6,263 bases of DNA from Fidelibacterota bacterium REDSEA-S14_B6 (lineage in GTDB: Bacteria; Fidelibacterota; Marinisomatia; Marinisomatales; S15-B10): NCBI GenBank assembly GCA_001626655.1, contig LUOC01000090.1:1-6263 (forward strand), read 5' to 3'. How positions within the stretch are numbered: the stretch's first letter is position 1; every line of letters starts with the position of its first letter. Below the pieces are notes generated by a model that did no database searches, was not told the DNA's origin, and saw nothing but the letters and a program-made list of their open reading frames with translations. A program made the position numbers and the translations under genes. Below, one piece after another: positions 1 through 4,790 of the stretch.

Positions 1-437
1 GACTCAGCGAGGGAGGACCGGCTTAAGGCGCCGGCATCAAAGGGCCCGGTCAGGAAGAACCGCCCGATAAGGAGACCGATGACGGTATAGGTAATGGCGG
101 CCAACGCCGGACGCCGCGGCGCAAGAATAAGCTGAGCCAATCGGGACGGAACTGTTGCCAATTCCCTGCCGAACTTCCTCGGCGAAGGGTCGTCACTGAC
201 TGCAGCAATTCGTCCCCGAAGTAGATTTCGCTGACTCTTCAGGAAAGATTCTGACGGCTTCCGAAAAGGTAGTTCGCCTGTTTCAGAAAGAGTCTGACGG
301 AGGGCGCTGACATACTCCTTCAGACTCACATTTTCCTGAAGGGACATCTCAAAACTGTCCTTCGCTTCGGGCGGCAATTCGTTCAAGACGTAAAAGAGCG
401 CCTGCTGCCTCAATCTTTCTGAGAGCCGTTCACGCAT
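1..437 (-). CDS. Putative membrane-anchored anti-sigma factor (partial, C-terminus beyond left edge)
   Basis: The reading frame starts with an ATG at 437-435 inside the last codons of the ECF sigma gene (8-nt overlap) and stays open to the edge, giving 145 codons. Seen: a soluble helical N-terminus (about residues 5-50) containing ALFYVLNELPPEAKDSFE, which resembles the 'AL..L.ELP.EE...FE' segment at the start of many anti-sigma factors. A basic linker follows, then one hydrophobic segment at about residues 111-129 (ALAAITYTVIGLLIGRFFL) that is a likely transmembrane helix. No HxxxCxxC zinc motif is present, so this would be a zinc-less type. Inferred role: it binds and holds the neighbouring sigma factor at the membrane until an envelope signal releases it. 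The overlap implies translational coupling and near-equal amounts of the two proteins. The call rests mainly on context and topology. A generic small membrane protein co-transcribed with sigma is the alternative. The periplasmic sensor part is outside the window. Confidence 0.7.
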   Translation of the reverse strand, partial: MRERLSERLRQQALFYVLNELPPEAKDSFEMSLQENVSLKEYVSALRQTLSETGELPFRKPSESFLKSQRNLLRGRIAAVSDDPSPRKFGRELATVPSRLAQLILAPRRPALAAITYTVIGLLIGRFFLTGPFDAGALSRSSLAE

Positions 438-990
438 AGCGAAGCTCCTCCAGGTCTCCCCTCAATTTTTCAACAGCTCTAAAGAGATATTTCTTGACGG
501 TTCCCTCGGAGCAGTCGAGCATGTTTGAAATATCCTTGATCTTCAGTTTCTGGATATGTTTGAGGATAAAGACAGTCCTCTGCCGCTGAGGGAGCGAATC
601 TACGGAGGCCATGATTCTATCTCTAGTTGCCTGCCTGTCACCCGCGCTTGTTTCAGCATCTGCCGGCAGTCTTTCAGGGAGATACTCGCCTTCATCGGAG
701 AGTGAGTCTACATGGACATGTTTCTTTTTCGAGCGGCTATAATTGAAGGCTGTATTGGTGGTGACTCTGTAGAGCCATGTGGAGAAATCGCTTTCAAAGC
801 GAAACTTCTTCAGGTTTTTGAAAACTTTCATGAAAACTTCCTGATAAATATCCTGTGCATCTTCCTCATTCTTGATCAGTTTCAGCGCCAGCGACATGAC
901 CTGATGATCGTAGATCGAAACCAGTTTATGAAATGAATCTGCATCTCCGGCCTGAGCCTTTCGTATTACGCTTACTGTCTCCTGATCCAT
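430..990 (-). CDS. ECF-family RNA polymerase sigma factor (RpoE/SigW-like, sigma-70 family)
   Basis: A 186-residue protein, the usual length for a two-domain ECF (group 4) sigma factor. Sigma region 2 covers about residues 20-90: DAQDIYQEVFMKVF (44-57) is the core-polymerase-binding helix, and FSTWLYRVTTNTAFNYSR (69-86) is the -10 recognition/melting helix with its typical W and N residues. A variable linker (about 91-125) follows. Region 4 (about 126-180) contains SLPQRQRTVFILKH, then the helix-turn-helix LKIKDISNMLDCSEGTVKKYLFRAVEKLR split across 149-177, which reads the -35 element. The ATG at 990-988 is preceded by a purine-rich GGTGGAGTGAG. The gene overlaps a putative membrane anti-sigma gene, the standard arrangement for envelope-stress or redox-responsive ECF pairs. 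It is probably autoregulated from the ECF-type promoter just upstream. The family assignment is firm, but the ECF subgroup and the inducing signal cannot be told from this sequence. Confidence 0.95.
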   Translation of the reverse strand: MDQETVSVIRKAQAGDADSFHKLVSIYDHQVMSLALKLIKNEEDAQDIYQEVFMKVFKNLKKFRFESDFSTWLYRVTTNTAFNYSRSKKKHVHVDSLSDEGEYLPERLPADAETSAGDRQATRDRIMASVDSLPQRQRTVFILKHIQKLKIKDISNMLDCSEGTVKKYLFRAVEKLRGDLEELRYA

Positions 991-1012
991 CGATTAACCG
1001 ACTCACTCCACC

Positions 1013-1040
1013 TTAGACACAACCATTGGAAAAAGGTTGT
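1013..1040 (-). promoter_or_regulatory. Candidate autoregulatory ECF-type promoter with overlapping inverted repeat
   Basis: On the minus strand, ACAACCT (1040-1034) and TCTAA (1017-1013) are separated by 16 nt. This resembles the RpoE-type GGAACTT-N16-TCTGA arrangement, including the characteristic AAC in the -35 element. The -10 lies 23 nt upstream of the sigma start codon. A 6-bp inverted repeat, ACAACC (1019-1024) and GGTTGT (1035-1040), spans the spacer and could be an operator or a coincidence. A housekeeping-like TTGACA (1043-1038) overlaps the -35, but no good -10 follows it. The match is by eye, and the promoter is inferred. Confidence 0.45.
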
Positions 1041-1074
1041 CAATCAACTTCTCGCTCCGATGATGTGTCGGGAG

Positions 1075-1124
1075 CTATGGAGGGAAGTTAGGGGGGAAAG
1101 AGAAAAGTGGAAAGGGGAGAGCGT
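1075..1124 (-). terminator. C/U-rich, G-poor mdh 3' tract, possible Rho-dependent termination region
   Basis: Immediately after the mdh TAG the minus-strand transcript is almost entirely pyrimidine for about 45 nt (the plus strand reads AGGGAAG, GGGGGGAAAGAGAAAAG and AAAGGGGAGAG). C-rich, G-poor RNA after a stop codon is the composition of Rho loading sites. No intrinsic terminator was found: only a weak imperfect hairpin at 1055-1074 with no U-tract. This would separate mdh from the sigma unit. It is a compositional inference only. Confidence 0.25.
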
Positions 1125-2060
1125 CTAAAGTCCTGTTTCGGCAACAGTCGCTTTGACTTTCTCGAGGGTGCTTCCGAGAAGGTTGCTCTCCTGTTCGGTG
1201 AGCTCCACCTCGAGGATCCTTTCAACGCCGCCAGCTCCGATCACGGCCGGCACGCCGATAAAGTAACCGTCGATGCCGTACTCCCCCTCGCAAAAGGCGG
1301 CGGAGGGGATGACTCGTTTCTTGTCCTTGAGATAGGCTTCGATCATTTCCGTAATTGCGGCGGCGGGGCTGAAAAATGCGCTCCCTTTTCCATAGAGCTT
1401 CACGAGCTCGGTCCCCGCTTCTTGAACGCGAGTTACGATGGCGTCAATCTCCTTTCGGGATAGAATATCTGTCAGCGGTACGCCGCCAACGGTAGCCGTA
1501 CGAATGAGGGGGACCATGGTCGGTCCGTGGCCGCCCATGACAATGCAGGAAACATCCTGAACAGACATGCCGGTCTCCATAGCGATGAATGTCCTGAAAC
1601 GGGCGTTATCGAGGGCGCCGGCCATTCCCACCACCCTGTTTTTCGGAAAGCCGCTCACCTTGTGGAAGGCGTAGACAATTGCATCGAGGGGATTGGAGAC
1701 TACGATGACGAACGCTTCCGGCGCGAACTTTTTCACATTCTCCGCCACGTTAGAAATAATGTTGAGGTTGGTGGCGAGGAGGTCCTCGCGAGTCATTCCC
1801 GGCTTCCGGGGAACGCCGGCGGTAATGGCCACCACATCAGCGTCTTTAAGGTCACTGAAATCACCACTGCCGGAGAGGTCTGAATCATAACCGTCGTGGG
1901 GCCGCGCCTGCATGATGTCCAGCGCCTTCCCTTTCACCATCCCTTCCGCCTCAGGGATGTCGATAACGACGACGTCGCCCAGCTCCTTCTGGGCGCAGAT
2001 GAGAGCAAGGATGCCGCCAATCTGGCCGCCGCCTACGAGAGCAATCTTCTTTCTTGACAC
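1125..2060 (-). CDS. mdh: Malate dehydrogenase, LDH-like (MDH type III) family, NAD-dependent
   Basis: A 311-residue protein, normal for the LDH-like malate dehydrogenases that interconvert malate and oxaloacetate with NAD in the cytoplasmic TCA cycle. Seen: Rossmann motif GGGQIGG (10-16); D34 at the end of strand beta-2, which favours NAD; R85 and R91 in AGVPRKPGMTRED (arginine at the substrate-specificity site marks MDH rather than LDH); N123 in VSNPLD; the D151/R154 pair in GALDNARF; and catalytic H178 in GGHGPTMVPL. Residue 180 is proline where the family usually has aspartate (HGD). The start is GTG at 2060-2058. No other start fits, because the frame runs upstream into the rpmA stop TAA (2090-2088). 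No Shine-Dalgarno is visible before it, so translation may depend on ribosomes arriving from rpmA, 27 nt upstream. The family call is firm. Confidence 0.95.
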   Translation of the reverse strand: MSRKKIALVGGGQIGGILALICAQKELGDVVVIDIPEAEGMVKGKALDIMQARPHDGYDSDLSGSGDFSDLKDADVVAITAGVPRKPGMTREDLLATNLNIISNVAENVKKFAPEAFVIVVSNPLDAIVYAFHKVSGFPKNRVVGMAGALDNARFRTFIAMETGMSVQDVSCIVMGGHGPTMVPLIRTATVGGVPLTDILSRKEIDAIVTRVQEAGTELVKLYGKGSAFFSPAAAITEMIEAYLKDKKRVIPSAAFCEGEYGIDGYFIGVPAVIGAGGVERILEVELTEQESNLLGSTLEKVKATVAETGL

Positions 2061-2087
2061 GGGAGGTCTGTCGGTGAGGGGTACGCC

Positions 2088-2339
2088 TTAACCCAGAACG
2101 CTGACGATTTTCCGGCTATGGCCTTTTCGGGAAAACTTGATGGTGCCGTCAGCTTTGGCGAAGAGGGTGTCGTCGCCGCCAATTCCGACATTCACGCCGG
2201 GATGAATCCTCGTACCGCGTTGACGCACAATTATGGAACCGGCCGTCACAAACTGACCGTCGGACGCCTTCACACCGAGCCGCTTCGACTGACTGTCGCG
2301 GCCGTTCTTGGTGCTTCCCATTCCTTTTTTATGGGCCAT
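2088..2339 (-). CDS. rpmA: 50S ribosomal protein L27 (bL27)
   Basis: An 83-residue protein, full length for bL27, which sits near the peptidyl-transferase centre with its N-terminal tail reaching towards the tRNA ends. It begins MAHKKGMGSTKNGRDSQSKR, the canonical mature N-terminus, so there is no Prp-cleaved presequence as in Firmicutes. The family core IIVRQRGTRIHPGVNVG (37-53) and the following GDDTLFAKADG (55-65) are intact. The ATG at 2339-2337 has a strong AAGGAG about 8 nt upstream. It lies 2 nt after the rplU stop codon, so the two are almost certainly co-transcribed and coupled, as in most bacteria. Confidence 0.98.
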   Translation of the reverse strand: MAHKKGMGSTKNGRDSQSKRLGVKASDGQFVTAGSIIVRQRGTRIHPGVNVGIGGDDTLFAKADGTIKFSRKGHSRKIVSVLG

Positions 2340-2341
2340 GA

Positions 2342-2710
2342 CTATTCTCCTTCTTCGGAGGCTTCTTCAGCCTTTTTCGGCGCGCTCTTTTTTGATGCGC
2401 CGCTCTTAATGTTTTCCACGCGGATCAGTGTGAATTCCTGGCGATGTGTATTCTTAACACGATAACCTTTCCGGCGCTTTTTCTTGAAGACGGGGACTTT
2501 CCTGTCTCGGCCGTGCTCGAGAACGGTAGCCTCCACTGCGGAGCCGGAAACGGTCGGCTGCCCCACTTTCACATCAGTGCCGTCATCCACGAGCAGGACG
2601 CGGTCGAAAGACACTTTCTTGCCCTCTTCTTCCCGCTGATGGGGCACCTTCAGCTCAAGGCCTTGTTCAGCCCTGAACTGCTTTCCCGATATATCCACAA
2701 TTGCGTACAT
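2342..2710 (-). CDS. rplU: 50S ribosomal protein L21 (bL21) with acidic/lysine-rich C-terminal tail
   Basis: A 122-residue protein. Residues 1-101 are the standard bL21 beta-barrel domain: it starts MYAIVDISGKQFRAEQG, and the family signature VFKKKRRKGYRVKNTHRQEF lies at 74-93. bL21 binds 23S rRNA and helps assembly of the large subunit. The protein runs about 20 residues past the usual end with a low-complexity tail, KSGASKKSAPKKAEEASEEG (102-121). Such tails occur in several phyla and are probably disordered. The ATG at 2710-2708 has only a weak upstream purine stretch (GGACTTAGAAG). The gene follows rng by 59 nt, a spacer that contains a plausible promoter, and precedes rpmA by 2 nt. Confidence 0.98.
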   Translation of the reverse strand: MYAIVDISGKQFRAEQGLELKVPHQREEEGKKVSFDRVLLVDDGTDVKVGQPTVSGSAVEATVLEHGRDRKVPVFKKKRRKGYRVKNTHRQEFTLIRVENIKSGASKKSAPKKAEEASEEGE

Positions 2711-2740
2711 CTTCTAAGTCCAACTTTTTGAGCCAAGAAA

Positions 2741-2768
2741 GTTATCCATGCATCGACAGACGAGTCAA
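2741..2768 (-). promoter_or_regulatory. Candidate housekeeping promoter for rplU-rpmA-mdh
   Basis: On the minus strand, TTGACT (2768-2763) and GATAAC (2746-2741) are 16 nt apart, matching sigma-70 consensus at 5 of 6 and 4 of 6 positions. It lies just after the rng stop codon and would give a leader of roughly 25 nt before rplU. It would allow the ribosomal genes to be expressed independently of rng. Identified by eye only. Confidence 0.45.
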
Positions 2769-2769
2769 G

Positions 2770-4326
2770 TTATACTTCCTGTGTCACTTCCTTACCGTTT
2801 TTCCGGGCAAAGAAGCGATATTCACTCGGCCCCAGCGTCTCATCCGAGGTGACGTTAATATGAACAAAATTCTTCCACATGAATTTTCGCATCACCTTTT
2901 TCTTCGACTCCTCAAGGTAGTCGACCATTTCCGGATGAAGCTTCAACGTGAGGCGTCGATCGCGCCTCTTTATCCTGAAGTTCCTGACCCAGCTGTCAAT
3001 TTCGCTGATGACGGCGTCTTTTGAGAGGACTCTACCACTGCCGTTGCAGGTTGGACAGACGTCGCTAAGCGAATCCCTCAGGGAAAGACGGACACGCTGG
3101 CGCGTCATTTCCAGGAGGCCGAAGTCACTGATAGGCGAAACAGCCATCTTGGCGCGATCCTTTTTCAGCTCCCGGCGCAGTTCGTTGTAAACCTTTTTCT
3201 TGTTGGCGTCTTCCTGCAGATCGATAAAATCGATTACAATCAGCCCGCCGATGTCCCGTAGCCGAAGCTGCTGCGCTACCGCCTTGGCCGCTTCGAGATT
3301 AATCTTGAGTGAATTGGCCTCGTGGTTCCCTTTGCCGACAAAGCGGCCGCTGTTCACATCAATCACCACCATCGCTTCAGTGTGCTCGATAATGATATAA
3401 GCGCCGCTCTTGAGCCAGACGTTTCGGCGCATCGATTTGGCCACCTGTTCATCAATCTTGTGGTGGGTGAAAAGGGGCGTCTTCCCTCTGTATAGCTCGA
3501 GGCGAGAGGTCATTTCCGGCGCGACGTTCTGCATATAGTTATGTGTCTGGCGGTGGAGCTTGCGGGAGTCGATGAGGAACTTGCTTATATCGTCACTCAG
3601 TAAGTCCCGAATCACCGTGGAGACCGTCTCAATATCCTCGAAGATTATGTCAGGCGCTTCGGCACTCTCACCTTTTCGCTCAAGGGTGCGCCACTGTTTG
3701 AGGAGGATATCGAAATCCTTCTTGATAACGGTATCGCTTTTCCCTTCCGATTCCGTCCGGACGATCACTCCCACGTCGTTGGGGAGGAAGCCCCGTATCA
3801 GTTTGCGCAGTCGACGCTTCTCATACTTGTCCCAGATTTTTTTCGATATGCCGATGAAATTGGCGTTCGGGATGAGGACGAGCAGGTGGCCCGGGATAGC
3901 GAGGTTCGTGGTGACGCGGGGGCCTTTGCCGGAAAAAGGTTCCTTAATGACCTGGACCAGTATTTCCTGATTCTTCTGGAGTTCAACCTCGATATCCTTT
4001 TGGGGAACCGGTTTTCCGTTACGCCTCTTCTTCCCGTTCCGTTTGTTTCTCGGTTCGTCATCCTCCTCTTCAGAGGTTGACGCTTCTTTAAGGTATTCAG
4101 GATTGTTGATCTCTGAAAAGGGGAGGAATGCATTAATCTCCTGCCCGATATCCACAAAGGCGGCCTGCATCCCCGGAAGGACATTCTCCACCTTCCCCTT
4201 GTAGATGTTGCCCACCATTCCCATTTCGTCCGGTTTTTCCACATAGAACTCAACCAGGACGCCATCATCCTGCAGGGCGATTCGCCTTTCGCTGGCGGTC
4301 TCGCTAACGAAAATTTCTTTACGCAT
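2770..4326 (-). CDS. rng: Ribonuclease E/G family endoribonuclease (RNase G-like)
   Basis: A 518-residue protein, close to RNase G length and lacking the long C-terminal degradosome scaffold of enterobacterial RNase E. It would cut single-stranded AU-rich RNA in rRNA maturation and mRNA decay. Seen: an S1 RNA-binding domain at about residues 36-145 (GNIYKGKVENVLPGMQAAFV, 39-58), split by a charged low-complexity insert at about 80-111 (SEEEDDEPRNKRNGKKRRN); the 5'-sensor/RNase H-like region; metal-binding aspartates D323 (VVIDVNSGRFVG) and D366 (VIDFIDLQE), 43 residues apart as in E. coli RNase E D303/D346; and the zinc-link CPTCNGSGR with C424/C427 (C404/C407 in E. coli). The C-terminal small domain is present. 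The ATG at 4326-4324 has AGGGAG 8 nt upstream. It is first in a leftward cluster with rplU-rpmA-mdh and has a long leader. The family call is certain; the G-versus-E naming is by length. Confidence 0.97.
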   Translation of the reverse strand: MRKEIFVSETASERRIALQDDGVLVEFYVEKPDEMGMVGNIYKGKVENVLPGMQAAFVDIGQEINAFLPFSEINNPEYLKEASTSEEEDDEPRNKRNGKKRRNGKPVPQKDIEVELQKNQEILVQVIKEPFSGKGPRVTTNLAIPGHLLVLIPNANFIGISKKIWDKYEKRRLRKLIRGFLPNDVGVIVRTESEGKSDTVIKKDFDILLKQWRTLERKGESAEAPDIIFEDIETVSTVIRDLLSDDISKFLIDSRKLHRQTHNYMQNVAPEMTSRLELYRGKTPLFTHHKIDEQVAKSMRRNVWLKSGAYIIIEHTEAMVVIDVNSGRFVGKGNHEANSLKINLEAAKAVAQQLRLRDIGGLIVIDFIDLQEDANKKKVYNELRRELKKDRAKMAVSPISDFGLLEMTRQRVRLSLRDSLSDVCPTCNGSGRVLSKDAVISEIDSWVRNFRIKRRDRRLTLKLHPEMVDYLEESKKKVMRKFMWKNFVHINVTSDETLGPSEYRFFARKNGKEVTQEV

Positions 4327-4350
4327 AAGGATCTCCCTTTCTGCTTATCC

Positions 4351-4389
4351 GCTGACAAAGGCCGGGCGGAACCGGCGTCTCGAGTCAGC
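4351..4389 (-). promoter_or_regulatory. Nested stem-loop in the rng 5' leader
   Basis: In the minus-strand RNA an outer 6-bp stem GCTGAC/GTCAGC (4389-4384 with 4356-4351) encloses an inner GCCGG/CCGGC hairpin (4376-4372 with 4365-4361, 6-nt loop). It ends about 25 nt before the rng ATG. A further small AAGG/CCTT pairing (4340-4328) partly covers the Shine-Dalgarno. RNase E of enterobacteria is known to control its own mRNA through 5' leader hairpins. A similar role here is inference from position and structure. Confidence 0.4.
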
Positions 4390-4467
4390 CGTCGCTGTTG
4401 GATGCAGTGAGCCTGTAGGTGCCGTTTCCGCGAGCGGCTGTCTCACTATGCATCATCTTCTTCTGTC

Positions 4468-4483
4468 GTCCACCTCGGTGGAC
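4468..4483. repeat. Perfect 16-bp palindromic element
   Basis: GTCCACC and GGTGGAC are separated by TC, so the RNA could form a 6-bp stem with a 4-base loop on either strand. There is no U-tract on either side, so it is not an intrinsic terminator. It lies directly next to a TTGAGG that could be a -35 element for metH, and inside the presumed rng leader. It could be a repressor operator or a leader hairpin, and the sequence does not decide between them. Confidence 0.5.
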
Positions 4484-4484
4484 C

Positions 4485-4513
4485 TTGAGGGAGGGTTATT
4501 TAGGAAGGATAAA
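4485..4513 (+). promoter_or_regulatory. Weak candidate promoter for metH leader
   Basis: TTGAGG (4485-4490) and GATAAA (4508-4513) are 17 nt apart, each matching the sigma-70 consensus at 4 of 6 positions. It would start transcription near 4520, leaving a leader of about 270 nt that includes the upstream helix and the aptamer. Promoters closer to the aptamer cannot be excluded in this A/T-rich stretch. Confidence 0.25.
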
Positions 4514-4524
4514 AAAGAACTCTT

Positions 4525-4553
4525 TTTCTATTGAAATCGATGCCATGTGGCAA
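4525..4553 (-). promoter_or_regulatory. Candidate promoter for rng, -35 inside a small palindrome
   Basis: On the minus strand, TTGCCA (4553-4548) and TAGAAA (4530-4525) are 17 nt apart, matching 5 of 6 and 4 of 6 consensus positions. The -35 overlaps the palindrome TGCCA-TG-TGGCA (4541-4552), which could serve as an operator. It would give rng a leader of roughly 190 nt. Identified by eye only. Confidence 0.35.
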
Positions 4554-4636
4554 ATTCGAAAACACTTATGTCAAAAAATCGCTAGGGGCCTTCCATGGTC
4601 TCCCTCGACGGCCAAAAATAAGCCTAAATCCACCTG

Positions 4637-4704
4637 TGCCAAAGGATTTTGTGCAAAGTCAAAAATTGTTCTTTTTGGACGAAAAAGGGCTGTAAACTTT
4701 GGCA
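4637..4704 (+). promoter_or_regulatory. Long-range RNA helix abutting the SAM-II-like aptamer
   Basis: A perfect 8-bp inverted repeat, TGCCAAAG (4637-4644) and CTTTGGCA (4697-4704), closes a 52-nt interior. Inside it GTC-AAAAA (4658-4665) pairs with TTTTT-G-GAC (4672-4680), leaving one bulged G and a 6-nt loop. The 3' arm ends exactly one base before the first paired base of the aptamer (4705), so the two helices could stack. I do not recognise this as a known aptamer. It may be a folding or stability element, or a second sensor. Confidence 0.45.
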
Positions 4705-4756
4705 GTCGTGATTTGCGCCATATTGCCGCGACACAAAAGAAAGGTGCTAAAAAGGC
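4705..4756 (+). promoter_or_regulatory. SAM-II-like riboswitch aptamer (S-adenosylmethionine sensor) in metH leader
   Basis: Compared from memory with the crystallised SAM-II aptamer, the layout is the same H-type pseudoknot. P1: GTCGT (4705-4709) pairs with GCGAC (4728-4732), the last pair a U-G wobble. Loop 1 starts TGATTT (4709-4714) as in the reference. It then carries GCC (4717-4719), which can pair with GGC (4754-4756) as P2a, and TATTGC (4721-4726), identical to the reference. An A-rich linker (4733-4742) follows. The 3' core GCTAAAAAGG (4746-4755) is identical to the reference and pairs G4725-C4747 and C4726-G4746 as P2b. Several pairs differ from the reference while keeping pairing. 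SAM-II binds S-adenosylmethionine and normally lowers expression of methionine/SAM genes. Its position 35 nt before metH fits this. P1 is short and the linker is about 2 nt longer than in the reference. Confidence 0.8.
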
Positions 4757-4776
4757 TCCAAGCCCCGAGAAGCACC
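4743..4776 (+). promoter_or_regulatory. Predicted antiterminator of the metH riboswitch
   Basis: GGTGCT (4743-4748) can pair with AGCACC (4771-4776), and inside it GGCT (4754-4757) pairs with AGCC (4761-4764) across a CCA loop. The 5' strands are the same bases that form pseudoknot P2 when SAM is bound. The 3' strands take bases from both arms of the terminator. The three structures therefore exclude one another: without SAM the antiterminator forms and metH is read; with SAM the terminator forms. The pairing is seen in the sequence, and the switching order is inferred. Confidence 0.6.
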
Positions 4777-4787
4777 GGGGCTTTTTT
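4760..4787 (+). terminator. Intrinsic terminator (riboswitch expression platform) just before metH
   Basis: AAGCCCCG (4760-4767) and CGGGGCTT (4776-4783) form a perfect 8-bp stem with an 8-nt loop, followed by six T (4782-4787). It begins 4 nt after the aptamer and ends 3 nt before the metH ATG. It cannot end any upstream gene on this strand, so it is best explained as a conditional attenuator of metH. Confidence 0.88.
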
Positions 4788-4790
4788 GTT

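Larger units (their letters stand above)
4327..4790. other. 464-bp divergent intergenic region between rng and metH
   Basis: No convincing protein gene is present. The left part (4327 to about 4520) is best read as the leader of rng on the minus strand, with structured RNA near its start codon. The right part (about 4520-4790) is the metH leader on the plus strand, containing an upstream helix, a SAM-II-like aptamer and a terminator. The region is much more A/T-rich around 4500-4700 than the flanking genes, as expected for promoters and leader RNA. The individual elements are listed separately. Confidence 0.85.

Noticed and set aside
1055..1074. Hairpin CTCCGA/TCGGGAG as an intrinsic mdh terminator.
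   Set aside because: The stem is short with a bulge and no U-tract follows on the minus strand.
3798..4358. A 186-codon minus-strand frame overlapping the start of rng.
   Set aside because: It is the shifted-frame shadow of rng, whose own frame carries all family motifs.
4385..4456. A 23-codon minus-strand open frame (starts MMHSETAARG) ahead of rng, possible leader peptide.
   Set aside because: It has only a weak purine stretch as ribosome-binding site, no recognisable composition or domain, and its end overlaps the predicted rng leader stem. More likely chance.
4448..4534. A 28-codon plus-strand frame beginning MHHLLLSS, possible metH leader peptide.
   Set aside because: No Shine-Dalgarno, no run of methionine codons as expected for attenuation, and it probably starts upstream of the transcript.
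4680..4690. A second SAM-II-like core (CGAAAAAGGGC) suggesting tandem aptamers.
   Set aside because: It resembles the 3' core, but the conserved U after the C is G, and no matching P1 or TATTGC-type loop 1 lies at the right distance upstream.
4541..4790. Cobalamin or classical SAM-I (S-box) riboswitch for metH.
   Set aside because: No B12-box and no S-box GATGAA...GGCAACC core were found. The GGTGCTAA segment alone is explained by the SAM-II-like core.
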